Shown here: one piece after another, positions 53,644-62,629 of the stretch
How positions within the stretch are numbered: position 1 is the stretch's first letter
How the letters are laid out: the number at the start of each line of letters is the position of its first letter
Notes under the pieces: model-generated
What the model saw: the letters and a program-made list of their open reading frames with translations, nothing else
Told to the model about the DNA's origin: nothing
Database searches by the model: none
Made by a program: the position numbers and the translations under genes
Assembly: GCF_913773735.1 (NCBI RefSeq)
Contig: NZ_CAJYEB010000014.1
Coordinates: forward strand, 124,001-188,000
Direction of reading: 5' to 3'
Length of the DNA: 64,000 bases
DNA from: an uncultured Massilia sp.
GTDB taxonomy: Bacteria > Pseudomonadota > Gammaproteobacteria > Burkholderiales > Burkholderiaceae_D

Positions 53644-55563
53644 TCAACGGTGCGCGAGGCTCGGGTCCTCGTGCAGCCGGACTTCGCGCAGGAAAAAGGC
53701 CAGTGCGCGCGTGTCGCCCGGTCCCGGCGCGTGCGGCGCCTCGTGCTCCAGTTCGATGGTGACGGGCGCCCCGGCGGGACCGGCCGGCAGCGCCAGGACG
53801 ACCGGGCGGTCGAGTTCCTGCCAGCCCAGGTCGACGCCGTCGATGCGCACGCGGGTGCGGCGGTTGCCGTCCAGGTACTGGCCCAGCAGCGTCAGGCTGG
53901 CCGGCCGCGCGCCCGCATCCGCACCCGCCGCCGGCGCCAGCACCAGGCGCGAGCGCGCGCCCTGCGACCAGGCGCCGTTCCAGGCGCCGCCGTTGAATTC
54001 GACCCCGCTCCAGCCGGCGTCCAGCGCGATGCCGTCGCGGTCGCGGAACTGCGCCGCCTGCAGGGTGCGCTGGCGCAGGCCGCTGTGCATGCAGCGCACC
54101 GGGCCGTCGATGTAGCGCCAGCCGTAGGCGCTGTCGACGTAGGCATTGTCCGGCGCCAGCGCGCCGTCGCTGCCGCACAGCTGCGCGATTGACGCCGGCT
54201 CGGCCGGGAAGTACAGCGTCTTGCTCATCGCCCCGGCCCGGAAGGCATAGGCCTGGGCCGGGCGGATGTAGTCGTCGTTGTGGCCCATGCGCTCGGCGAA
54301 GATCTCCGGTTCCGGGTGGTACCACTGCGGGGCGACCCGCATCGCCAGGCGCGCCAGTGGGCTCATCTGGACATAGGTGTAGCTGACCGCGTGCGCCATC
54401 GCCGCCGCCTGCACCAGCGCCAGCCCGGCCACCAGCGGCACGGGCCAGCGCGCCCGCTCGCGCACGCGCAGCAGCAGCGCCAGCAGCAGGGGCATCGCGG
54501 CCCAGAACGCGTAGCGCATCACGCCGGCGGCGCCGGAATTCCAGTTCTGCACGGCCAGCGCCGGCAGCGCCAGCGCCAGCGTGAACAGCAGGCACAGCGC
54601 CAGCGTGCCGGCGGCGCGGCGGCTCCAGCCCCAGGCGGCCAGCAGCACGGCCACGCCGGGGATCGCCAGGATCATGCCCTGGTTGAGGTCGAAGAAGAAC
54701 GAGACCAGGCGCGCCATGCCGACGAAATGCGGGTCGGAGAATTTCTTGGCGATGATGTTGGGCACGCCGTACTGGTAGAAGTTGAACAGCACCGGCAACG
54801 CGAACACGGCCAGTCCGGCGGCCAGGCCGGTCAGGTTGGCGGGCGTCAGCTGCGCCTTCAGGTTGGCGCCGAACGATGCTTCGCGGCGGTATTCCAGCCA
54901 CAGCTTGATCAGCGGGCCGAAGGCGAAGAAGAACACGATGGTCGGGTTCTGCAGCGCTGCCACGCCGCCCAGCAGGCCGGCCGCCAGCGGCGCGCCGCTC
55001 AGCAGGAACAGCAGCGCCGCCAGCAGGCCGGCGGCGCTGACGCATTCCGGGCTGGTCCAGTTGATGTACAGGCCGCCGCCGCAGGCGAAGAACAGCAGCA
55101 GCGCGAGCGCGGCCTTGACGTCGGAGCGGAAGAAACGGCGCAGCGCCAGCGCCAGCACCAGGACGGCGGCGTAGTTCACCACCTGGAACGCGCGCAACGG
55201 ATCGATGCCCAGCGCGTCCAGCGCCAGGAAGGGGACGGCGGCCAGCGCCGGGTAGCCGAAGAAGTGGATCGGATACACCTTGTCGTCGCGGCCGCGCACG
55301 AAGGCGGCGTACAGCTCCCGGTCGCCGCGCCGCATGCCCTGCTCGAGCTGGTTCAGCGGCTCGGTCAGCGGCGGCGCCAGGCGGCGGGTGCGCGCGATGT
55401 CGTCCAGGCGGATGTCGGGCGTGCCGTGCGCGGCCATGGCGACCGTGTCGGTCGCGTACTCGACGACGTCGCCGCTGAGCGAGACCGGGCGCAGGGCGAT
55501 GCCCAGCACGAAGCACAGCAGCAGGAGGACGGGAAAGCGCCAGCCGGCGGTCGAGAAGGGCAT
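53644..55563 (-). CDS. Polytopic membrane protein, GT-C-like
   Basis: A 639-residue protein with an N-terminal helix (RFPVLLLLCFVLGIAL), about ten more hydrophobic segments up to residue ~430 and a beta-rich C-terminal domain (~440-639). I see no exact family signature; size, topology and position suggest a GT-C glycosyltransferase of the ArnT/arabinosyl class. The start at 55563 is favoured by the hydrophobic N-terminus; the frame is open to 55701 inside the UbiA gene. Confidence 0.65.
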   Translation of the reverse strand: MPFSTAGWRFPVLLLLCFVLGIALRPVSLSGDVVEYATDTVAMAAHGTPDIRLDDIARTRRLAPPLTEPLNQLEQGMRRGDRELYAAFVRGRDDKVYPIHFFGYPALAAVPFLALDALGIDPLRAFQVVNYAAVLVLALALRRFFRSDVKAALALLLFFACGGGLYINWTSPECVSAAGLLAALLFLLSGAPLAAGLLGGVAALQNPTIVFFFAFGPLIKLWLEYRREASFGANLKAQLTPANLTGLAAGLAVFALPVLFNFYQYGVPNIIAKKFSDPHFVGMARLVSFFFDLNQGMILAIPGVAVLLAAWGWSRRAAGTLALCLLFTLALALPALAVQNWNSGAAGVMRYAFWAAMPLLLALLLRVRERARWPVPLVAGLALVQAAAMAHAVSYTYVQMSPLARLAMRVAPQWYHPEPEIFAERMGHNDDYIRPAQAYAFRAGAMSKTLYFPAEPASIAQLCGSDGALAPDNAYVDSAYGWRYIDGPVRCMHSGLRQRTLQAAQFRDRDGIALDAGWSGVEFNGGAWNGAWSQGARSRLVLAPAAGADAGARPASLTLLGQYLDGNRRTRVRIDGVDLGWQELDRPVVLALPAGPAGAPVTIELEHEAPHAPGPGDTRALAFFLREVRLHEDPSLAHR

Positions 55564-55580
55564 GCCGTATCCTTTCGTTG

Positions 55581-57023
55581 TCAGTAGGAGGCGATCAGGG
55601 CCAGCGCGGCGCACAGCGCCAGCACCGCCAGGCTGGTCTTGTCCTTGCTGACGTACAGCACCGGGTCTTCGTTGACCTCGCCGCGGAAGGACAGGATCCA
55701 CAGGCGGCCGAGCCAGAACGCCAGCAGCGGCAGGGTGCCGAACAGCCAGTGCGGACGCGCGTACAGCACCAGCACATTGTCCGAATTAAAGTAAAGCATG
55801 AACACCATGATCGCGACGAAGGCGGCGTTCACGCCCATGATCCCGATCGGCAGGTGGTCGGCCGTCGTGTAGCCGCGCCCGCGCGTCTTTTCCTTGCCGG
55901 CGCGCGCCAGGTTGGCCAGCTCGCTGTGGCGCTTGAGCAGGGCCAGGCTGAGGAACAGGAAGAACGAGAAGGCCAGCATCCAGAACGACGGCGCGATGCC
56001 GGTGGCGGCGCTGCCGCCCAGCACGCGCAGCGTGTACAGCAGCGCCAGCACGACGATGTCGACCATCATGAGCCGCTTCAGGTAGACGGAATACGCGACC
56101 GTGGTGACGAAGTACACGCCCACCGCCAGCAGCAGCAGCGGGCTGTACCAGGCGCACAGGGCCAGCGCGGCGCCGGCCAGCAGGGGGCTGGCGACCATCG
56201 CCAGGCCCAGCGGCAGGGTGCCGTTGGCGATCGGGCGGTGGCGCTTGGTCGGGTGCAGGCGGTCGTCCTGGGCGTCGAGCGCGTCGTTCAGCAGGTAGGC
56301 GCTGGACGCGCACATCGAGAACGCCAGGAAGGCGAACAGCGCGGCGCCGAAGGTGCCGGCGTCGAGCGCGTGGCCGGCCACCATCGGCAGGAACACCAGC
56401 AGGTTCTTCATCCACTGGCGCGGGCGCAGCGCCTTCAGCAGGGCCCGGGCGATGCCGCCGCGGCGCGTGCCGAGCTGGCTGGTGACGCGGCCGTCGGCCA
56501 GCTTGAACGGCTGGTGGGTCACCGAATAGGCGTTGCGGCTGCCCAGCCACACGGGCAGGTCGGCGGTCGAGTTGCCGATGTAGTCGTAGCCGCCTTCGCC
56601 GTACTGGGCGGCCAGCGCGCGCGCCTTGTTGTGCGCCGTGAAGTTGACGCCGGGGTCGGTCGCCAGCACGCGGTCGAACAGGCCCACGTGGTTCGCCACC
56701 AGGCGCGCCAGGCGCGTCTCGGCGCCGGTCGCGAGCACGATCTCGCGGCCCCCGTCGCGCTCGCGGCGGATGAATTCCAGCAGCGCCGCGTCGTAGGGCA
56801 GGGCGGCCGGGTCGAGCTCGACGCCGCCGGACACCGCGTGCTTGAAGCCGGCCTTGCCGCGCAACAGCCAGAACGGCAGGATCCAGGCCTGCAGCAGGTG
56901 GCGCTTGAGGAACAGGACGATCGATTCCCACAGCAGGTCGGAAAAGATCAGCGTGCCGTCCAGGTCGACGACCAGGGGCACGTTGCGCGCCGGGGTGCCG
57001 GCGCCGTGTTCGATGCCTGCCAT
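55581..57023 (-). CDS. HAD-UbiA fusion prenyltransferase (DPPR-synthase-like)
   Basis: A 480-residue fusion. N-terminal HAD phosphatase-like domain: VVDLDGTLIFSD, LATGAETRLA, GYDYIGNSTADLPVW. C-terminal UbiA domain with about eight helices: RQWMKNLLVFLP, the prenyl-diphosphate motif LLNDALDAQDD, and HPTKRHRPIANG. UbiA enzymes of this branch attach phosphoribose to decaprenyl phosphate; the fused HAD could remove the 5-phosphate. Its ATG abuts the stop of the double GT gene (TGAATG). Confidence 0.88.
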   Translation of the reverse strand: MAGIEHGAGTPARNVPLVVDLDGTLIFSDLLWESIVLFLKRHLLQAWILPFWLLRGKAGFKHAVSGGVELDPAALPYDAALLEFIRRERDGGREIVLATGAETRLARLVANHVGLFDRVLATDPGVNFTAHNKARALAAQYGEGGYDYIGNSTADLPVWLGSRNAYSVTHQPFKLADGRVTSQLGTRRGGIARALLKALRPRQWMKNLLVFLPMVAGHALDAGTFGAALFAFLAFSMCASSAYLLNDALDAQDDRLHPTKRHRPIANGTLPLGLAMVASPLLAGAALALCAWYSPLLLLAVGVYFVTTVAYSVYLKRLMMVDIVVLALLYTLRVLGGSAATGIAPSFWMLAFSFFLFLSLALLKRHSELANLARAGKEKTRGRGYTTADHLPIGIMGVNAAFVAIMVFMLYFNSDNVLVLYARPHWLFGTLPLLAFWLGRLWILSFRGEVNEDPVLYVSKDKTSLAVLALCAALALIASY

Positions 57024-59936
57024 TCAGCCCTCCGTGCCGGGCAGCACCCGGTACCACTGGTGGCCGACGATCGCGTCGAGCACCTGGCGCGCGCTGCGGT
57101 CCCAGGTCAGCCAGGGCATGCCGGTCGACGTGGGCGCGCGGCCGTCGCGCCACAGCGCGATCCAGCCGGCGACGGCGTCGGCCAGGTCGCCCGCCGCCAG
57201 GCCGGAGAAGTAATGCGCATGCGCGCCCGCCACTTCGCGGAACACCGGGATGTCGCGCGCGATGATCGGGATGTCGTGCTGGGCCGCCTCGATCAGCGGC
57301 AGGCCGAAGCCTTCCCCTTCCGACGGCGCTAGCAGCGCCGAGGAGCCGGCATACAGCTTGAGCAGCATCTCGTCCGAGACGCCGGCCAGCCAGAACAGGC
57401 GTTGTCCCAGTTCCGGATGGTCCTTCAGGCGCGCGGCGACCTGCTCGACCATCCAGCCTTCCTTGCCGACGATGACGAGGTTGGCGTCGACGCCGCGTTC
57501 CCACAGCAGGTCGAAGGCGGCCAGCGCCTGGGCGTGGCCCTTGCGCGGCTCGACCGTGCCGACCATCAGGAAGCTTGGACGGCGTGCCAGCGCCGCGAAC
57601 ACGCGCTCGGCGTCCGGCGGCAAGCCGCTGCTGGGCGCGCTGGCGTCGATGTCGGCGCCCAGGTGGAACCAGCCGAGCTGCAAGGGCGAGCGGCGCTGCA
57701 GGTTTTCCGCGCCGATCCAGCCGGCCAGCTCGTCGGCCACGGCGCGCGAGATGCAGACGATGCCGTCGGCCACCCGGTGCACGGCGCGCAGGAAGGCGCC
57801 GAAGTGGACCTCGGTGCCGAACGGGAACACGTCCGGGCGCAGCATCGGCAGGATGTCGTACATGCAGAAATAGACTTCCACGCCGCGCGTGCGCATGTCC
57901 GCCAGCAGTTCGACGTTCTGGGCCGTGCCGCTCAGGAACAGGTCGAGGCCGAAGAAGATGTCGCCGGGGCGCAGGTCGACCGGCGCGTCTTCCAGCGCCA
58001 GCCCGGTCGCGCCGACCAGTTCGAGGCCGTAGCGGCGCGCGTAGTGGTAGGGCTGGCCGTTCCCGACCGTGAACACGGGTTCGATGCGGTAGCCCGGCGG
58101 CGGATCGGCGATCATCGCCAGCAGCACGCTGCGCACCACGCGCTGGATGCCGGTGCGCAGGTCCTTCTGGACCAGCGCCGAGACGTCCACCAGCAGCTGG
58201 CGCGGCGCCGTCGGCACGCGATTGAAGGCGATGGCGGCGGCCAGCGCCGGCAATTCCTCTTCCGCGCACAGCGGCGCCGCGGCGCTGACCGCGGCGCGGT
58301 AGGCGGCGTGCTCGCCGTGCCGGGCGAAGTGTTCGATGGCCTGGTAGCACAGGCGCCCGGCATGGGCCGGCGCGTGTTCGGCTTCCATGTAGGCGGCGGC
58401 GCGCTGGCCCAGGCTGGCGCGCAGCGCCGCGTCGCCGTGCAGGCGTTCGAGGGCGGCGGCCAGCGCCGCCGTCTCGACGTGGTCGGGCAGCATCACCAGC
58501 AGGTCCTGCGCCAGCGAGGCGGTCGAGCCGTGCGCGTTGACGATCGTCGCCACGCCGTACAGCAGGCAGTCGAGCACCGCGGCCGAGGTCTCGCCGCGCG
58601 AGGCGCCGCGTAGCTGGACCGCGCAATCGCAGGCTTCCAGCCAGTCGGCATAGGCGGCGGCGTCGACGAAGCCGGTGATGGCGATGCGTTTCGCCGCGCC
58701 GCTCGCGTGCAGCTTCTTGTCGAGTTCGACGCCGTAGGCGCCGGGGTCGTTGGCGCCGACGAACACCAGGCGGCAACGCTTGTCGGCGGCCAGCGTCGAG
58801 GCCAGCCAGGCGTCCAGCAGTTCGGCGTTCAGCTTGGTCGGGCCGAGCATGCCGAAGGTGCAGACGACGAAGTCGTCCGCCTTGATGCCCAGGCGCTTGC
58901 GCGCCCGCGCGCGCGCGTCCGGGCCGCCGTGGCCCGGCGGCTTGCCGCGCAACAGGGGAATCGTGCGCCAGCCGTCGGCGGCGCCGGGGCCGTACCACTG
59001 CTCGGCCAGCTGCTTCGGGTAGGCGGAGTGGACGATGACGCCGCTGGCGTGGTCGAGCACGCCGCGGTTGACCGGATGCTTCCAGACGGTCGGGTTGCGG
59101 CCGTCGCGCCGCAGCGCGTGCAGGCCGGACAGGCCATGCGATTCGTACATGCCCTTCAGGAAGCCTTGCGGCAGCACGGCCTGGTGCTCGAGCCAGTCGA
59201 CCACGTTGCCGAAATAGAAATCGTGCATCAGCACCACGCCCGGCACGTCGCGCACCAGTGCGAACATGTGCTTGTGCACGGGCGAATTGCCGAAGTGGTA
59301 GAACACGCGGTCGTAGCTGCCGGCGTGCTCGCGCAGCCAGGCGGCCGAGCGCTGCGGCAGGCCGGCGAGGCGGACGTCGTCGACGTGTTCCTGCTCGACG
59401 ATCAGTTCGACTTCGTAGTAGCGCGCCAGTTCCGGCGCCAGTTCGGCGCTGTAGTCGGCGATGCCGGATTTTTCCGGCGGCAGCGGCGAGACGTAGGCCA
59501 GGCGCGGGCGCGCCAGCGAGGCGGCCGGACGACGCTCGGCGGCCGTCGCTTCCAGGCGCAGGCGCAGCTCGGCCACGGTGGCGCCGGCGTCCAGCGCGAC
59601 GGTCGCGAACTCGCTCACCGCATCCGGCGCACCCGGCGCGCCCGGCGCGACCAGCACCACGTCGGGCAGCAGGCCGGCCAGCGCCTGGCGCCGCAGCGCC
59701 GCGTCCAGCCGCTGGTCGGCGTGCAGCGCGAACGCGCGCACGCGCTCGCGGCCGAGCAGGCCGGCGAAGGCCAGGCGCAGCGTCTCGACGACGTCGGGGG
59801 CGGCGCCCGGCGCGGCCACCCACAGCGTGGCGCCGCGCGCGTCGCGCGCCAGGTCGGCCGCCAGCTCGCGCGCGCGCGCCAGGCTGGCGGGAGTGACGGC
59901 GTCCCGGCCGTCCAGGAAATCGATGACGATACGCAT
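57024..59936 (-). CDS. Double GT-B (GT4-like) glycosyltransferase
   Basis: A 970-residue cytoplasmic protein with two glycosyltransferase-1 modules. Module A (about 145-550): RLAYVSPLPPEKSGIADYSAELAP, FGMLGPTKLNAELLDA, ITGFVDAAAYADWLEACD. Module B (about 595-970): DVSALVQKDLRTGIQRVVRS, FLMVGTVEPRKGHAQAL, LAPSEGEGFGLPLIEA with the catalytic E-x7-E. The N-terminal ~140 residues are a degenerate extra domain. Two different linkages made by one polypeptide are likely. TGAATG junctions at both ends show tight operon packing. Confidence 0.85.
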   Translation of the reverse strand: MRIVIDFLDGRDAVTPASLARARELAADLARDARGATLWVAAPGAAPDVVETLRLAFAGLLGRERVRAFALHADQRLDAALRRQALAGLLPDVVLVAPGAPGAPDAVSEFATVALDAGATVAELRLRLEATAAERRPAASLARPRLAYVSPLPPEKSGIADYSAELAPELARYYEVELIVEQEHVDDVRLAGLPQRSAAWLREHAGSYDRVFYHFGNSPVHKHMFALVRDVPGVVLMHDFYFGNVVDWLEHQAVLPQGFLKGMYESHGLSGLHALRRDGRNPTVWKHPVNRGVLDHASGVIVHSAYPKQLAEQWYGPGAADGWRTIPLLRGKPPGHGGPDARARARKRLGIKADDFVVCTFGMLGPTKLNAELLDAWLASTLAADKRCRLVFVGANDPGAYGVELDKKLHASGAAKRIAITGFVDAAAYADWLEACDCAVQLRGASRGETSAAVLDCLLYGVATIVNAHGSTASLAQDLLVMLPDHVETAALAAALERLHGDAALRASLGQRAAAYMEAEHAPAHAGRLCYQAIEHFARHGEHAAYRAAVSAAAPLCAEEELPALAAAIAFNRVPTAPRQLLVDVSALVQKDLRTGIQRVVRSVLLAMIADPPPGYRIEPVFTVGNGQPYHYARRYGLELVGATGLALEDAPVDLRPGDIFFGLDLFLSGTAQNVELLADMRTRGVEVYFCMYDILPMLRPDVFPFGTEVHFGAFLRAVHRVADGIVCISRAVADELAGWIGAENLQRRSPLQLGWFHLGADIDASAPSSGLPPDAERVFAALARRPSFLMVGTVEPRKGHAQALAAFDLLWERGVDANLVIVGKEGWMVEQVAARLKDHPELGQRLFWLAGVSDEMLLKLYAGSSALLAPSEGEGFGLPLIEAAQHDIPIIARDIPVFREVAGAHAHYFSGLAAGDLADAVAGWIALWRDGRAPTSTGMPWLTWDRSARQVLDAIVGHQWYRVLPGTEG

Positions 59937-61409
59937 TCAGTTCTCTTGCTTGCTGCGGGCGCGCTGCAGGTCGGCCAGCACGACGCGGACCGAGGCCGGC
60001 AGGCCCTTGAGTTGATCCGGCACGTCGATGCCGGCGGGCGCCTGCTGCGGCGGGTCGAGCTTGATCGCGGCGATCGAGGTGCTGACGCGCTGCTGCAGTT
60101 TCGGATTGCGCAGCAGGACCGGGATCAGGAGGCGGCGCAGCTTTTCGTTTGCGGTCAGGCGCGTGACGATGCGGCGCGCCAGCTGCGGGCGGCGCAGCGC
60201 GTGCACGACGCTGCCGGCGGCGCGCAGCGGCCGCGTGATCTTCCACGAGGTGCTGTGGTGCATGTCCTGCAGGCGCTGCCCGAGTTCCTGCGCCCAGGCT
60301 TCCGAGGCGATCAGGCGGCGTTCGATGCCACCGGCCCAGTCGGACAGTTGCTGGTGGCTGTCCTGCAGCTGCGCCAGGCTGGCGTTCAGGGCCGCGAGTT
60401 CGTCGGCGGCGCGCTGGCGCTCCTCGGCGGCATAGCGGCGTTCGCGCTCGTGCGCCTCGGCGACCCGCAGCCGGTCTTGCTCTGCGCGCTGCTGCGCTTC
60501 GCCGGCGATGCGCAGGCTTTCCTCGAGCTCGGCGCTGCGCGCCTCGGCCCGGCCGGCGCGCCCGGCCTCCCAGTCGGCGCGCCTGGCCTCGGCGGCGGCC
60601 TGCTGCGCTTCCTGCTCGGCGCGCTGCGTCGCATCCCAGGTCTGGCGGGCCTGCTCGGCCAGCCTGCCCTGGGTCTCCTCCAGCGCGCCTTGCAGGCGCT
60701 TGCCGTCGTTCCAGGCGCGGTCCAGGTGCCAGGAAATGAATGCGTCGAACACGTTCGGCTGGATGCCGAAGTGTTCGCGCAGTTCCGCGTGTTCGTCGGC
60801 CACGTAGTAGCGGTTCAAGCCGTCGAACCAGGCGAAGCGGTAGCGCTGGCTGGTGACCAGGTGTTCCCAGGCTTCATGGTTGGTCTCGCGCTTGCCCGGC
60901 AGCGTGGCCTCGATCACCAGGATCCACGGACGCCAGCGCGCGAAGTCCATCCCGCGCAGCACTTCGCCCTCGAAGCCCTCGACGTCGATCTTCAGGAAGT
61001 GGATCTCGCCGCGCACGTGCTCGGCGCAGATGGCGGACAGCGTGCGCACCGGCACCTTGAGTTCGGCCACCGCATGGCCCTCGGCGCGGTGCATCTCGGC
61101 CACGTCCTGCTGGGGCGAGGCCCAGCCGCGCACGCTTGGTACGTCGTACAGGGTCAGTTCGCCGTCCGCGCTGCCGGCCGCGACGGCCAGGTTGACGTCG
61201 CCCGGGCGCTGTTCGTCGAAGGCGGCGACGTGGACCGGCAGGGGTTCGACGTTGATGCCGCGCCAGCCGGCGTCGTAGAAGGCCTTGGTGACGGAATGCT
61301 CGACCGGGTCGTTGGCGCCGACGTCGATGTAGAAGCCGTTCTCGATGCGGCCGAGGGCGCGCCACAGCAGCACGTCCTCGGCATTCTGGGCGTAGGAAAT
61401 GAAAGTCAT
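59937..61409 (-). CDS. FkbM-family methyltransferase with long coiled coil
   Basis: A 490-residue protein: FkbM SAM-dependent methyltransferase domain (about 1-210; FYIDVGANDPVEHSVTKAF, FLKIDVEGFEGEVLRGM), then an uninterrupted Ala/Glu/Arg-rich coiled coil (about 240-365), then STSWKITRPLR and a basic amphipathic tail. In ABC-exported O-antigens such as E. coli O9a, WbdD combines a chain-capping methyltransferase with a coiled-coil ruler; this protein has the same logic, although its methyltransferase family differs. The ATG at 61409 overlaps the wzt stop by 4 bases. Confidence 0.85.
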   Translation of the reverse strand: MTFISYAQNAEDVLLWRALGRIENGFYIDVGANDPVEHSVTKAFYDAGWRGINVEPLPVHVAAFDEQRPGDVNLAVAAGSADGELTLYDVPSVRGWASPQQDVAEMHRAEGHAVAELKVPVRTLSAICAEHVRGEIHFLKIDVEGFEGEVLRGMDFARWRPWILVIEATLPGKRETNHEAWEHLVTSQRYRFAWFDGLNRYYVADEHAELREHFGIQPNVFDAFISWHLDRAWNDGKRLQGALEETQGRLAEQARQTWDATQRAEQEAQQAAAEARRADWEAGRAGRAEARSAELEESLRIAGEAQQRAEQDRLRVAEAHERERRYAAEERQRAADELAALNASLAQLQDSHQQLSDWAGGIERRLIASEAWAQELGQRLQDMHHSTSWKITRPLRAAGSVVHALRRPQLARRIVTRLTANEKLRRLLIPVLLRNPKLQQRVSTSIAAIKLDPPQQAPAGIDVPDQLKGLPASVRVVLADLQRARSKQEN

Positions 61410-62629
61410 GGGCGGTGGATGTCGATGACGGGGTCGAGCCAGGCCGTGCCCTCGAAATGCGGGCGGCGCATGTTCATCACGGTGAACACGAGGGCCAGGT
61501 CGCGCCATTCATAGTTGTTGACCAGGTGGGTGTCGGTGCTGACGATGGCGGTGGCCACCGAATAGGTGCCCGGCCCCAGGTTCACCGGGAAGCGGAAGCG
61601 GTAGGTGATCTCCTCGCCGGGGCGCACGTCGTCCAGCGGCAGCTCCTTCAGGTGCGTGTTGGTGCCGTACATCGGCTGGCCGAGGCGGTCCTTGATCATG
61701 TAGCCGAGCACCATGCGCGGGATCGGCGCGCGCACGGCGATCTTCACCTCGAGCGTCACCGGGCTGCCGACGTCGACGACCTCGACGCGCTGGCCGGCCT
61801 CGTCGAGCAGGGCGATGTCGGCGACGGTCGCCTCGCCGGTGCCGGACACGGTCTGGGTGCGGCCTTCGCCGTCGGCCAGCTGGCGCACCGTGCCGTCGTT
61901 CTCGCGCTCGGCGATCATGGCGTTGTAGTAATCCATGATCTCTTCCGGCCGGCCCTCGCGCGCCAGGCGCCCGCCGTCGAGCAGCAGGGCGCGGTCGCAC
62001 ACCGACTGGATCGCCTGCTTGTCGTGCGACACCAGCAGCAGGGTCGTGCCTTCGCGGCGGAACTGGCGCACGCGCTCGAAGCTCTTGTGCTGGAACCAGG
62101 CGTCGCCCACCGACAGGGCCTCGTCGACGATCAGGATGTCCGGGCGGCGCGCGGTGGCCACGGCGAACGCCACGCGCATCTGCATGCCGCTCGAGTACAC
62201 GCGCACCGGCTGGTCCATGTAGTCGCCGATGTCGGCGAAGGCCTCGATCTGCGGCATCAGCTGGCGGATCTCCTCGACCTGCAATCCCAGCAGCTGGCCC
62301 GCCATGAAGACGTTCTCGCGGCCCGTGAAGTCGGGATGGAAGCCCATGCCCAGTTCGAGCAGGGCGGCGACCGAGCCTTCCATGTGGACGGCGCCGGTGG
62401 TCGGCTGCGTGGTGCCGGTGATGAGTTTCAGCAGCGTGCTCTTTCCCGCGCCGTTGATGCCGATCAGGCCCACGGCCTCGCCTGGCGAGATGCGGAAGCT
62501 GACGTCCTGCAGCACCCATTTCAGCTTGTGGCGCGCGCCGCCCGGCAGCATCCATTCGGCCAGGCGCGACCAGCGCGTGGGGTATTGTTTATAGGCCTTG
62601 CCCAGGCCTTCGACGACGATCGTGCCCAT
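61406..62629 (-). CDS. wzt: Polysaccharide ABC transporter ATP-binding protein Wzt
   Basis: A 407-residue ATPase: Walker A GINGAGKSTLLKL, signature YSSGMQMRVAFAVA, Walker B ILIVDEALSVGD and H-loop LVSHDKQAI. Beyond the ~245-residue nucleotide-binding domain it carries a Wzt C-terminal beta-sandwich (about 270-407; YMIKDRLGQPMYGTNT), which recognises the modified end of the chain before export. Starts at the base where the wzm stop begins. Confidence 0.94.
   Translation of the reverse strand: MGTIVVEGLGKAYKQYPTRWSRLAEWMLPGGARHKLKWVLQDVSFRISPGEAVGLIGINGAGKSTLLKLITGTTQPTTGAVHMEGSVAALLELGMGFHPDFTGRENVFMAGQLLGLQVEEIRQLMPQIEAFADIGDYMDQPVRVYSSGMQMRVAFAVATARRPDILIVDEALSVGDAWFQHKSFERVRQFRREGTTLLLVSHDKQAIQSVCDRALLLDGGRLAREGRPEEIMDYYNAMIAERENDGTVRQLADGEGRTQTVSGTGEATVADIALLDEAGQRVEVVDVGSPVTLEVKIAVRAPIPRMVLGYMIKDRLGQPMYGTNTHLKELPLDDVRPGEEITYRFRFPVNLGPGTYSVATAIVSTDTHLVNNYEWRDLALVFTVMNMRRPHFEGTAWLDPVIDIHRP

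Noticed and set aside
55786..60246. 1486-codon minus-strand frame across three cluster genes
   Set aside because: Out of frame with the UbiA fusion, the double GT and FkbM, all of which have clear motifs; the translation is Arg/Pro/Ala-rich without any domain.
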